Positions 24,479 to 35,383 of a DNA stretch of 64,000 nucleotides are shown here, one piece after another. Each line of letters begins with the position of its first letter. The stretch's first letter is position 1. This DNA comes from Allodiplogaster sudhausi (lineage: Eukaryota > Nematoda > Chromadorea > Rhabditida > Diplogasteridae), in the NCBI GenBank assembly GCA_945643635.1, contig CALZFC010000020.1, positions 3,342,501 to 3,406,500 of the forward strand, written 5' to 3'. The notes beneath the pieces were generated by a model. The model was not told where the DNA came from. It did not search any database and worked only from the letters and a program-made list of their open reading frames with translations. Made by a program: the position numbers and the translations under genes.

Positions 24479-24777
24479 ATGCTTGAGAACAACTTGGAAA
24501 GAATGAAGAGTAAAGGAGTCGCTCTTGGTTGTGTTGAGAACGGGCCATTGTCCGAAATGCAGGTGACGAAAAAAATTCCAGGCCATGACCGAGCTGGAAT
24601 TTTTTAAATCTTTTGTTTTATTCTATGAATTGTTAAATGTAGGGGAACGTGGCTCCCCTGAGTGAGATTGCCACCTCCGGGTGCCGGTCGCTGCTCTCTC
24701 CGAGTATCTCCGACCAGCTCAAGAATGACTCTTTCTTTGACCATCGCTCCATTGCATCTCTTTATAAATATTACTAA
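24479..24777 (+). CDS. Short two-exon gene, unknown function
   Basis: Exon 1 (to 24562) includes MLENNLERMKSKGVALG and ends ...GPLSEMQ at a donor. Exon 2 (24643-24777) begins GNVAPLSEIATSG and ends SLYKYY before TAA. The phase agrees. Upstream coding (WNARSELWRVDTIRS) is open but without a clear start. PLSE occurs at both exon edges. No domain is recognised. Confidence 0.35.
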
Positions 24778-25082
24778 AACAGTACTCTCGATCTTTTACT
24801 TCCATCAATCATTCCTATCTCATGACTTTGTTATTGATCTTTCTGTGAGCAGGAAAGTGAATGAATCGAATACAGTTGTCAATTATTGTGCCAATTTTGA
24901 GGATTTGTCTATATTTCACTCTGCACAAAGACAGTGACAAAAATAAAGCATTTTATTCCCTGCAGAAGTTCATAAATATACAATTGATAATATGTACAAA
25001 CTCTAGCATTGCACGAACCTAATCGGACGAGAGAAAGTGGGCAGATAAAAAAATGATTTAGCAGTGGAGGATTAGAAGGGGC

Positions 25083-26394
25083 TCAGTAGGGGCTGGCCGG
25101 CTGGAGAACGGGGGCCGCGGCGACCGGAGAGGGCTGAGGGGCGTAGTTGGAGGGGAAGGAGACCGACGGAAGACGGGCAGGGGACGGCTGGGCTGGGTAC
25201 GACGGGGCTGCCTGAAACGAGTGAAAAATGTTTTCGCGCACTCATCGTCTCCAGGACAATATGGCCGCCAATAGTTTCCCATACCATTTTCAGATAATGT
25301 TTGTGCTCTATGTTAGCGGAAAAGCTTACACGAGTGGGCTCCGGGTAGGTGGTGGGAGTTTCGGGAACCGGGACGAGAATGTAACGCGTGGAAAGAGGCT
25401 GGACACGGGCGGGCGCCTCTGTCTCGTATGTCACGGGTGCTGGGTCCTGGAAAGAAGTCGGAATTAATCTTCGGCAGAGCTCGAAGCCTGAATCCAGGAA
25501 AACCAGTAATCTTAAAATGCGAACCCGAGCAGGGAGAATGACGGGCGGGAGCGGCCGGTTGGTGGGTGCGGGGACGTGGGGCGCAGAGGCGGTGACCAGA
25601 GGGAGGAAGTCCATCTGCTGGTATCCGCGCGTGGTCGTGAATGCCGGCTGCTGGTAGACAACCGCAGGAGGGGCCTGAGGGGGAGCGTAGCGAGGAGAAC
25701 GGCCACCGTAACCGCCCGTGGGAAGGTCCTAAGAGGAAAAAATGGTACTAAGACAATAAGAGGAGAATTTTGTTAAAAGTGCAGTAGTGTGAGTGAGAGA
25801 GAGAGAGAGAGAGAAAGAGGGACGACGGATAGATATGAGAGAACAGGGTTGGGTTAAGAATGAGTAAACTGACGGAGGTGGTTTCCTCAGCCCCGTATCC
25901 GCTCTCAGTTGTCGTGCTCGGGATATCGCTGAAGAGAGGAGCAGAGGTGGTGGGAGCGTAGTTCTCAGTGGAGGGAGAAGCGTAGTTCTCAGTGGAGGGA
26001 GAGGCGTAGTCGAGAGAGAGAGGCGGGGCCTACAAAGGGAACAAATAAAAATTTTGAACAATTCAAGCTAAATATACATTAAACAATGTTTGGAAGATGG
26101 ACAGAAATCTGCATGTAAGAAAGTGAGAGAACAGTATTAGAGAGCGAGTGAGAAGAAGAAAGAGGAAGAGAGAGAGAGAATGAAAGGGAGAGGGTGTATG
26201 AGAGAGGAATAGAAAAAAAATATTTGATAACATACCATGGCGAAGGTGGTCGTCTCCTTGTCGGCGTAGCCTGGCTCAGACGGCTTGAAGTCGTTGGACG
26301 GAATCGGAGTGGTCGTGGATTGAGAGGGAATGACGTAGGCGAGAGACGCAGACGACGAGAGGAGAAGGAGAGTGAGGGACAGAGGGAGAGACAT
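25083..26394 (-). CDS. Secreted Pro/Tyr-rich protein, copy A
   Basis: Five exons in phase: 26236-26394, 25874-26029, 25525-25728, 25330-25446, 25083-25211. The protein (about 255 residues) starts with a clear signal peptide, MSLPLSLTLLLLSSSASLAY, followed by low-complexity sequence rich in Pro, Tyr, Ser, Thr and Ala: YASPSTENYASPSTENYAP, YAPPQAPP, PVPETPTTYPEP and YAPQPSPVAAAPVL. No cysteine-rich or enzymatic domain is seen. The composition suits an extracellular structural protein such as a cuticle or eggshell component, but that is inference. A TATAAAAG box lies 37 bases upstream. A near-identical paralogue lies at 57595-58908. Confidence 0.75.
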
Positions 26395-26430
26395 CTTGGC
26401 AGACTGATGGGGTGCAGGTGCTGGGGCTCC

Positions 26431-26438
26431 CTTTTATA
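26431..26438 (-). promoter_or_regulatory. TATA box of secreted Pro/Tyr-rich gene A
   Basis: TATAAAAG 37 bases upstream of the ATG, conserved at the same distance in copy B. Confidence 0.65.
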
Positions 26439-26439
26439 T

Positions 26440-27325
26440 GTGCCTGATCAGAGAGGGAAAGGACTGCCAGAGGTTTGCGTGTTCGTGACAATGTGGAGGA
26501 GGAGAGCAATTTCGAAGTGTCGTTATGATCTACATCCAATTCTCACGAACGTCGCATGTAGATCAAATTGGGACTCATTTTTATTGTTGACAATTATCAC
26601 GTGCGAATGAGCTCGCACGCACTGTGAGTCCGCAATAATCCTCCCCCCCACAATCAGTGTATCTGTCCTTCCGTCTTTTCACGATGCAAGATATGTACAT
26701 AGTATCCATCAATCTTGCAGGGAGGAAGCGAGAGATCGAGAAGCTTCAACCCCCCCCCCCCTCCAATGATTGAACAATTGTCTATTTCACCACGAAGAGA
26801 AGGAATGATATACAACATTGAAAAAAAATGCAGTTAGCTAGCATCAATGAAAAGAAAATGTGAAAAAGTGTGCCAATCGTTCTTCTTTCCAACCGAAATA
26901 ATTTTGACTTGTCAGGAGACACAAAATGTACACCAATTGTGTTTCATTCAGTCATCTTTTGCTTCTCTCAGGCGTTTCTTTCAATCTTTCCCTATTTACA
27001 TATTTTTAATTCTATATTGTTTCATGCATCTACAAGGTGTTCGTTATCAGAGTTTGTCAATGAAAGAAAAGGATAGAGGGTTGCAGAGATCGAGAATGCG
27101 GAGAAAGGGACAGATGCAGAGGTGGAGAGGGCCAGAGAGAAAGAGCAGAAGGAAGGGGGAGGACGAGAGAGTGAGAGATGGACGCAGAGACGTCTTCTGT
27201 GGTTCCCATACTCTTCGCATTTTACTAAACGAGAGGATACTAAAACGGGCAAAACAAAACAACCTGCACCACCAAAACAAATTGACACCTTCAATTACCT
27301 CAAAGTCTCGGGAAGCACGCAGAAT
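26440..27325. other. Intergenic between copy-A genes
   Basis: No gene seen. A run of thirteen or so C lies near 26748-26761, and a purine-rich stretch at 27060-27190. The corresponding copy-B spacer (58953-59733) is partly alignable by eye. Confidence 0.45.
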
Positions 27326-28761
27326 TCACAAGGTCACCTCGGGCTTGAGCAGCTTTTTCTTAACGTGCTTCGGAAAGCGGGCGACGAATCTCCCGACCGA
27401 TTCCACGAGGGCAGGCGGGCAGGGGCCAGAGATGGCGAGAGTGAGCAGCAAGACATGCAGATGCAGGTACGACACGTGACTGTCGATGGCCTGGACGAGA
27501 GAGAGAGAGAGGAAGAGAAGAGAGAGGAGAGAGAGAGAGGAAGAGAAGAGAGAGGAGAGAGAGAGGAAGAGAAGAGAGAGAAGGGAGAAGAGAGAGCGAA
27601 GGGACGAGAGCATGAAAGAGTGAAACAGCAGCCTGACGAGGTGTCGACGCGAACGAGCCTCGCGGACGATGTCCGCCATGTCCAGGTCTTCACGGCGGGA
27701 CACGCGGTACGCGGCCAACTCGAGGGCGGGCAGAGTCATGGCGCGGTCGATGCCAAGCATGCCGTGGATCACAATCGGACGGTAGTCGGCCTTTCTGGAA
27801 GGAGAGAGAGAGAGAGAGAAAGAAATAGAGAGAGAAAATGATAGAAAAAGAGAGATAGAAAGATAGAAGAGATACTTCTTGATCCAGTTCCAGAACTGGA
27901 GAACGGGGTCAACAAAGGACGGAGCCAGCCGCGCCGGCCAGCCCATCATCTCAGCATGCAGAATGGAAACCGTCCTCCGTTTCCTGATAGAGTGGGAGAG
28001 GAAAATACATAAACCTATAAATCGATGATATCAATAATAGGTGGATTCATTTCTTGACACGAACCTGTAGCTGATCTCGAGCTGTGTAATGTTGAAGAGT
28101 TCCTTGTACTTGGCGAGCGCGCCGGAGGGAGAGACGCGCGCGATCCGCTTGACGCGGCAGTGGCCGAAGGGGCGGACCTCGCCGTCCTCGCTCGACACGT
28201 ACGCCGCCACCTTCTGCCCGTCTGAGAATATTCATTCATGACTTTTGTTTGAAGAACCATTTGAAGAATCGACTAATCGACGTTAGTTTTGACTAATCGT
28301 GATTTATTTGAGTAATTTTGAATCTTTTGTCGCATCTTTAAAAATCGCTCTTCCGCGTAATATTCGAGCAAAAGAGCTCGAATTCAGAATGAAACTCGCC
28401 CCCCTCGAAGGCGCAGACCATGGCGATGAGTGCCACTTCCTCGTGGACGCACATCCTCCAGAAGTCATCGACCGTCTCGCGGGTCGGCGCCTTCAAGGCA
28501 AGCAATCTTTTACTATTATTTATTTTCTTCAAGTAAAATATTGATTACAAAGTTAAATTAATATTCCAAATAAAACTAGATTACCTGGGTGACGATGTAA
28601 TCCCGGCCTGTCGGGAGGAGTAGCCAATTCGCGTGGATAAAGTCATCCCCGTTCTTCGAGGGGAGGACGACACTACTGTTCATTAGGCAGGGAACGTCTG
28701 AGTCGCTGCAGAGAAAGAGAGATAGGGAGGAGAGAGAGGGGGAGGAAGGAGAGGAGATGAC

Positions 28762-28801
<40 letters not shown>

Positions 28802-31278
28802 GGAAAGAGAAGAGAGAGAGAGAGAAAAGAGATAGAGATATGTACTTCTTGATCCAGCTCCAGAACTGGAGAACGGGGTCAACAGAGGGCGGAGCCAGCC
28901 GCGACGGCCAGCCCATCATCTCAGCATGCAGGATGGATACCGGCCTCCGTTTCCTGAGAGAGGTGGGAGAGTAAATAATTCGTTAAATTGTGACGGATTA
29001 GTCTTTTGGATATGACCGGGGTGTGAGTGTGCCTCGGGGCGACGCCTTATGCGTCAAGCCTCAGGAACCTTCTGCTCCTCTTCCGCAGTCCCCTGCGGGC
29101 GCGCTGCTGCGCTCAGTCGGGGCTTCCCCGGCTCTTCTCTGCTTCTCGAGCAGAGGTGCGCTGTTGCGCTCGGTCTGGGTCTCGGCCCTGACCCTTCTCT
29201 GCCTCCTTCAGGCAGAGGTCGTGGTTCTGCACTCAGTCAGAGGCTCTCCTCTGACCCTTCTCTGCTTTCCCTTTTGGGTGCAGAGGTGGCACAATCGTGC
29301 CCCGGTGATCCCTTAGTGCGTGGTGAGGTGCGCGAACACCGAGTTCAGAGAGCGATCTTGTTTATCGTTACAGCTCGCAATTAAACCGGCAAAGTGCAAG
29401 AACGGCAACTGTACATAAGCCATGACGGCCTATACTGGGCGCGTTTTGGCGGGCTAAAAATACAAGTCGAGGCAATGTGACGACTGTATGTACATGCAGT
29501 GGCATTCTTAACAGAATTAGGAATGACTTATAGAAAAGTCGTAATAATTGGTAGGATTGTATAAAATGAAGAATGTATGTGGAAAATAACAAAGGGAAGA
29601 GGTTTTGTGAGTGTTTGGCCAATTGATAAAATGGAATATGATAGTTGGCCTTATGACAAAATATTTGGTGGCATCATCGAACTCGGCCATCACTTCCTTG
29701 CCCCCCCCAGAGGAGTATGGTCTTGACACGAACTTGTAGCTGATCTCGAGCTGCGTAATGTTGAAGAGTTCCTTGTACTTGGCGAGCGCGCCGGAGGGAG
29801 AGACGCGCGCGATCCGCTTGACGCGGCAGTGGCCGAAGGGGCGGACCTCGCCGTCCTCGCTCGGCACGTACGCCGCCACCTTCTGCCCGTCTGAGAATAT
29901 TCGTTCATGACTTTTGTTTGAAGAACCTTTTGAAAAATCGACTAATCGACGTTAGTTTTGACTAATCGTGATTTATTTGAGTAATTTTGAATCTTTTGTC
30001 GCATCTTTAAAAATCGCTCTTCCGCGTAATATTCGAGCAAAAGAGCTCGAATTCAGAATGAAACTCGCCCTCCTCGAAGGCGCAGACCATGGCGATGAGT
30101 GCCACTTCCTCGTGGACGCACATCCTCCAGAAGTCATCGACCGTCTCGCGGGTCGGCGCCTTCAAGGCAAGCAATCTTTTACTATTATTTATTTTCTTCA
30201 AGTAAAATATTGATTACAAAGTTAAATTAATATTCCAAATAAAACTAGATTACCTGGGTGACGATGTAATCCCGGCCTGTCGGGAGGAGTAGCCAATTCG
30301 CGTGGATAAAGTCATCCCCGTTCTTCGAGGGGAGGACGACACTACTGTTCATTAGGCAGGGAACGTCTGAGTCGCTGCAGAGAAAGAGAGATAGGGAGGA
30401 GAGAGAGAGGGATGGGTGAGAAGGGAACAAGAAGAAAGAAGAGTGTTAGAGAAAGAGAGTGGTTGCAGTTGGTAAGTACCGATCTTTGGATGAATTCTTG
30501 TGGAAGCGAGCATTGGGCGTGGTGTAGTCGTTTAGATTGTTGACGTAGTCCTTAGCTATGGCGCGGATGGACTGCAAGATAGACTCATTAGAACAGCCGA
30601 GAGAGAGAGAGGACGGAGAAGTGAGAGAAAGTTTACCGTAGTCGAGATCCTATCCGCCCACTTGATGATCCTCTTTCGCCTGGTCTCCTGAAACCAATCC
30701 GGCGGCTTATTTTTCCGCACATTTTTGATTTTCAAATTATTCGTTTCATTATAATTAATTGTAAGTGCCAAGAAGAGTTGAGGGTGGCCGGATCGACATC
30801 CCAAAGAGGAGCAACTGACAGTTCCCTCTCTCCTGGACGGCTTGGGTTCGCGTTCTTTCTTTGCCGACCCCACAGGATGCTTGTCCTTCAGTTGTTTCTC
30901 TGCCGACCCCACGAGTCCCTCCGCTTTCGCCGCCTGTTTCTGCTTGAGTTCCTTCTTTGACGCCACCAGAGGCTCCTCTGTTTTCGCCGCCAGTTTCTGC
31001 TAGAGTTCTTTCGGCGCGGGCGCCGCGGACTCCTTCTCTCTCGGCGGCAGCTTGTCCTTAAGTTCTTTCGGCGCAGGCGCCACGGACTCCTCCGCTCTCG
31101 GAACGATGTCGAACTTCATCTTCGTGCCGTCATCAAAGACGACGTTCTGCAAGTGATGACATCATTATTATTGATGAATGATTATCACTGAAAAAATTTT
31201 TTGCACCTTTTTCTATGCGACTTTAGGAAATGCATGCAAAACGAGAGTGAAAAACACCGCAAAAATTTCAGTCGCCAT
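27326..31278 (-). CDS. PTP-like pseudophosphatase with duplicated exon cassette
   Basis: Tyrosine phosphatase fold without its catalytic residues. Order on the minus strand: possible signal peptide (31278, MATEIFAVFFTLVLHAF); Lys-rich repeats (30820-31146); 30637-30687; 30480-30571; cassette X (30254-30374, 30069-30159, 29734-29890, 28846-28953); cassette Y (28585-28705, 28400-28490, 28065-28221, 27876-27983); P-loop exon 27638-27794; last exon 27326-27490. Landmarks: DDFIHANW, GRDYIVTQ, APTRETVDDFWRM and VIHGMLGIDR, where HCxxGxxR is expected, so Cys is Gly. The WPD loop reads GWPA or GWPS, so the acid Asp is gone too. Both cassettes are phase-symmetric, so either or both could be spliced in. 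The exon at 30069/28400 seems to use a GC donor. A TAG at 31000-31002 interrupts the Lys-rich exon. Confidence 0.7.
28975..29720. mobile_element. Inserted element in cassette X intron, with hairpin array
   Basis: This block separates the WPD exon from the preceding exon in cassette X and in the copy at 60482-61238, but is absent from the same intron in cassette Y (27984-28064). It is therefore an insertion older than the X/copy-B split. It ends in a C-run next to AGAGGAGTATGG. No terminal repeats are certain; a solo LTR or other retroelement piece is possible. Confidence 0.5.
29040..29302. repeat. Array of about ten short hairpins
   Basis: Consecutive self-complementary units: GACGC-CTTAT-GCGTC, CCGCAG-TCCC-CTGCGG, GCGC-TGCT-GCGC, GGGG-CTT-CCCC, CTCTGC-TTCTCGA-GCAGAG, GCGC-TGTT-GCGC, CTCTGCCT-CCTTC-AGGCAGAG, GTCAGAGG-CTCT-CCTCTGAC, CTCTGC with GCAGAG, GGCAC-AATC-GTGCC. 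Three of the larger units repeat with a period of about 60 bases. An open frame of 97 codons runs through it but is probably incidental. Confidence 0.75.
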
Positions 31279-31999
31279 AAACATTTTCCATTCGAAAAAT
31301 GACAAGAACTATTGGATTCCATTGGAGTGAACAATTCTTCGATTGCAAAACGTCACTTTAAGTGGAAGAACGAGAAATTAACAAAATAATTAGAGTCGAA
31401 ACATCAAGATTATATAGAATTGTAGCACAAGGACGAGGTCCTCTCTCGCACCACCACCACGAGACATGAAGGATCGAGTTAAGGAGTCGCCATCAAAGAA
31501 GCACAAGAAGCCTCCTCCTCCTCCTCCTCCGCTCCCTGGCACGGCGGTGTCCACGCGTGGTCGCACCACATCGTCGCCTCCGGTTAAAAAACGTAAGTAC
31601 AACTGCCCTTTCAATTCGCTATACATCGTAAGTGCAACGGTCAGAGGCCCCAGTTTTCCTAAAACATCGGAAATGCGTAGTGGTCAGAGGCCCCAATTTT
31701 CCGTAAACATCTTAAATCTGTGGTGGTCTGAGGCCCCAATATTCCCGGGGGTGGGGGGGGGTGTCCCTGGGTCCACCCACCTATTCAAACAAGTACATGT
31801 ATACTTTAACTCACAAAGGGGGTGTGTGCACATCCTACCTGAATTGGCAGGGAGCCAAAAAAAAGTAGCGGCCCGAGAATAGAGCACAGCGCACCACAAG
31901 CAGCTCAATCAAAGAGCACACTCGGCGGCGCTTCCGGCCTTGGCAACGACATGCCAGTCTATTGTCTTCACCACCTTCGCCCCTATTCTAGTTTGCTCT

Positions 32000-32451
32000 C
32001 TCTCTCTCTCTCTCCCTCTCTCCCTCTCTCTCTCTCTCTCTGCTTCTCTCTAGCTCTCTTCCTCTCCCTTTCTCACCCACTCTCACTTCATTACATTTTC
32101 ATCTTGTGTCCCTGCACTTTTCCGCCTTGCAGACTACATAATAGCTACTTCCATGTAAATATGTACATATATTTGAAGCCATTTCCAATCTAAGCGCATG
32201 CATAGTATGAGGAATGGGTGCTTGCCCAAATGCGCAAAAAATATGTTGATCTCTACCAAACAGTGTTCATCTATGGCAGGTTGTACACGACATTGGACAT
32301 GGTCTAACGTCTTATTTCCCTTTCAAATTCCCCCCTCTTTATCTCTCGCACTCCCCCCTCCCCTCTCTTTTCTCGCTCCTCAATCCCCTCTCTACCTCTT
32401 TCTCTCTCCTCCCCCCTTTCTCTCTCTCTCCCTCTCTCACTCTCTCTCTCT

Positions 32452-32500
<49 letters not shown>

Positions 32501-32599
32501 CTTCCCTCCTCCCCTTCTCTCTCTACCTCTCTCTTTCTTCCTCCCTCCCTCTCTCACTCTCTCACTCTCTCTCACTCTCTCTCTCTCTCCCTCTCTGCA
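32000..32599 (+). repeat. CT-rich microsatellites in TTLL intron 1
   Basis: Extended (CT)n and CCCTCT tracts at about 31997-32075 and 32330-32597, the second running straight into the acceptor CTCTGCAG. Confidence 0.9.
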
Positions 32600-33065
32600 G
32601 CCACCTTGACAACCTCGTCGTCTCCCTCCAACTCCTCTTCCTCTTCCTCTTCCTCCTCCTCCTCCTCCACCAAGCAGCTCCTCTCCCGTGCCGACTCCGT
32701 AATGTCTGCGATCTCGCTCGCGCCCACCATGCAGCTGCAGCTGCTGCAGCAGAGGCCGCCGTCGAGCTCGTCAAAGTGAGGGTGGATTTCTTTTTAATAT
32801 TTTAATTTAAGTTTTTTTAAATATTTATTTTATAATTACTTTATTTTATGTATATAAAAAATATATTTTATTACACACTCTTCACCTAGTTTTCTAGTAT
32901 TTATGCCACAATATTTTTTCTCTTTGCTTTAAGATTGAAAAGGAGTTCTCAAAGGAAGCACATTATTATTCGGGGCCTATTTTGGCACAATGACGTGAAG
33001 CAAACGCATTTCGTTTGTTTTGATATGACGACAAAATCGAGTGCTTCTATTTCTTGTACATCTCG

Positions 33066-33238
33066 CTGTCTCTCTCTCTCTCTCTCTCTGCGTTCTGTCT
33101 CGTCTCTCTGAATGCTCTCTATCCTCGCTACCTCTCTCTCACTCTCTTTTGTCTGTCTCTCTCTCTCTATCTCTCTCTCTCTGCTCTCTTTCCTCTCTCT
33201 GCTCTCTCTCTCTCTCTCTGCTCTCTTTCCTCTCTCTG

Positions 33239-33281
<43 letters not shown>

Positions 33282-33320
33282 TCGCTCTCTCTTTCACTCT
33301 CTTTCTGTCTGTCTCTCACT

Positions 33321-33360
<40 letters not shown>

Positions 33361-33399
33361 TCGCTCTCTCTTTCACTCTCTTTCTGTCTGTCTCTCACT

Positions 33400-33431
<32 letters not shown>

Positions 33432-33432
33432 C
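33066..33432 (+). repeat. CT-rich microsatellite with a 97-base internal duplication
   Basis: (CT)n running into the acceptor at 33433. The unit CTTCCTCGCTCTCTCTTTCA followed by CTCTCTTTCTGTCTGTC is present twice, near 33287 and 33356. A further tract lies at 33600-33722. Confidence 0.9.
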
Positions 33433-34831
33433 AGTACCTCTCTGACGCGAGTGTACCGGACGCGCCAGCCGCGGCCCTTCTCCATCGACACTTCACGGGC
33501 GCGCTCCAATCAGCCTGTTGTGTCGTTGTGCGCGCGCAAGATTGGCATTCAGGAGGTCAGTAATATCTTTATTCTTGGCGCCAATTTTAAGTTTGAATTC
33601 TCTCTCTCTTTCTCTCAAGTGTACTCTCTTTTTCTCTCACTCTCTCTCTCTCTCCGCCTCTCTCTCTTTTCTCTCTCTCTCTCTCTATCTGTCTCTCTCT
33701 CTCCCTCTCTCTCTGTCTCTTGTACTCTTTCTGTGCGTGTCCAGCACGCTGAAGGCCGCGACGACGGCCGGCCATGCGACGTCTACTGGCACAACGTCGT
33801 CTACTCGGACATGCGCTTCGTCGTGACGTCAGCGCAATCACACGTCAACAAGTTTCCAGGTTGGTGGGAAATTTGAAATTTTCCAGGTTGGCGGCAAATT
33901 TGAAATTTGAAAGTGAACAAATATATGGCTAGAATACAAGTTCTTAGCATTATTGCATACAATTTGTTTACTTGTTTAGTACTGATATAGTACATTAGAA
34001 AAGTAAGAAATTCCTTGAGGTCTTGGCGGGAAATTCAAATGGCAATAATAATAATTTGTAGGCATGACCGAATTGGCGCGTAAGATCTCGCTGACGCACT
34101 CGATGACGTCGATGCAGCGACTCTTCCCGCACGAATACGCCTTCTATCCAAAGTCGTGGTGGGACCATAATTTTTTTTCGTTTTGAAAAACTAAATTATT
34201 ACATATATTCAATAGAAATCGTCCGCTTTGCTCGTTTTTTTTCTATAATAATGCTCAACTAGAAGAGAAACTACTTTCTCTATTTCACCTTCATTTAATA
34301 TTTATCACTGTATTCCTCTCTCTCTCTACTGATATGTACATATGTATAAGTATTTTCTAGTTTACATAACCTGGCACTTTGCCAGGTTTCTTCCGGCGCA
34401 TCTGGACGAGTTTCGCAGTTTCTGACGCGAGAAGGGCGGCCGAAGGCGGAGTGACGAGTCGAATGGCAGCGACAGCAATGAAGAGCGATGGTTCATCGTG
34501 AAGCCCGATGACGGTACGCGAGGGTGGCGAGCGTGCTACAGTATACTAACTCATTACAAAGTAGTCGACATACAAAGTAGGTGCCAGAGTACAGATGTAC
34601 TAATTACAACAATAACAACAACATCAAAATAGCTTTGGACACTGGTCGAGAACTCTAATTATGTAAAACAAATATGACGTCACTTTCTTCATTTTCGTGA
34701 AATTAGATTATGCAATTAGTGAAAAAAATTAATTTATTAATTAATTGCTTCCAGGCGCGCAAGGCATGGGCATCTATCTCATCGCGGAGGCCAGTCAGCT
34801 ACGCTCTCTAACGGAGCGGCAGCTCGTACAA

Positions 34832-35383
34832 GTTTGTAACAAGATGATATGCGTTTCACTTATTTGAATGAAAATTTTTTTAAATAACAAATGTGAAACG
34901 AAACTAGGATGCACTCGTATAAAGAATTTCCCACTCGCACTTTCACATTCTCCTTACAATTCTTCATCGCTGACGGTTGACTCTCCGTTCGTCTGCTTCT
35001 CTCTTCTTCTTTTTCCTCTCACTTACTCTTTTTACAACTTTCATGTTGGCCTCACTCATCGTCAGTGCGATCGCAGAAAGCTACTGACGCCATTTGGGCT
35101 GCCGTAACTTTTGTAACTTTTGCTATTTGTGTTGCCATAACCTTTGTAAGTTAAACCATATGGGTTGCATTAATTTAATTTCATAGTGCTAATTTGCATA
35201 AGTTTTGCATAAATTTCACTAATTTGCATATTATTAATTTGACAAAGGTTTCATTGTCAACTTATAGGAACAAATTTATCTCGGGGCAAGAATCGGAATT
35301 GCCAGGTGGAGATTGACGCTTCTGAAGGGCGGGGCCAACGACTTCTTTGGGTGGGCGGGGCCTATTTCTTTAGGTGGGCGGGC
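34832..35383. other. Intergenic sequence with leader repeat copy B
   Basis: No gene. Contains the leader repeat at 34961-35005 and GGGTGGGCGGGGCC repeats at 35349-35408, which overlap the end of the next gene. Confidence 0.5.
34961..35005 (+). repeat. Leader repeat, copy B
   Basis: TTCATCGCTGACGGTTGACT followed by CTCCGTTCGTCTGCTTCT. It matches copies A (6249) and C (62266), but no start exon related to MADNEPVP follows. It sits right after the truncated TTLL gene. Confidence 0.6.

Larger units (their letters stand above)
31466..34831 (+). pseudogene. Tubulin tyrosine ligase-like (TTLL) gene, broken
   Basis: TTLL enzymes add glutamate, glycine or tyrosine to tubulin tails. Exons join in phase: 31466-31590 (Lys/Pro-rich start, MKDRVKESPSKKHKK), 32601-32777 (Ser-rich), 33434-33555 (QPVVSLCARKIGIQE), 33745-33860 (DVYWHN, SHVNKFPG), 34062-34160 (MTELARKISLTHSM, FPHEYAFYPKSW), 34386-34514 (FLPAHLDEF, then WFIVKPDDG) and 34756-34831 (AQGMGIYLI). 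This is the N-terminal half of a TTL domain. Two faults: a TGA in frame inside the exon at 34386-34514, just after EFRSF, and no continuation after 34831, so the rest of the ATP-grasp core is missing. The next sequence is a copy of the leader repeat. Introns hold long CT tracts. Confidence 0.7.

Noticed and set aside
27326..28705. Cassette Y with the 3' exons as a separate complete gene
   Set aside because: It has no start exon or promoter of its own and begins with an internal exon phase, so it belongs with the upstream exons to 31278.
29023..29316. 97-codon frame through the hairpin array, open in both copies
   Set aside because: The copies are too recent for openness to mean anything, the frame follows the hairpin repeats, and the composition is not that of a known protein.
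34386..34514. The TGA in the TTLL gene as a selenocysteine codon
   Set aside because: TTLL enzymes are not selenoproteins and the gene is truncated further on, so a nonsense change is simpler.
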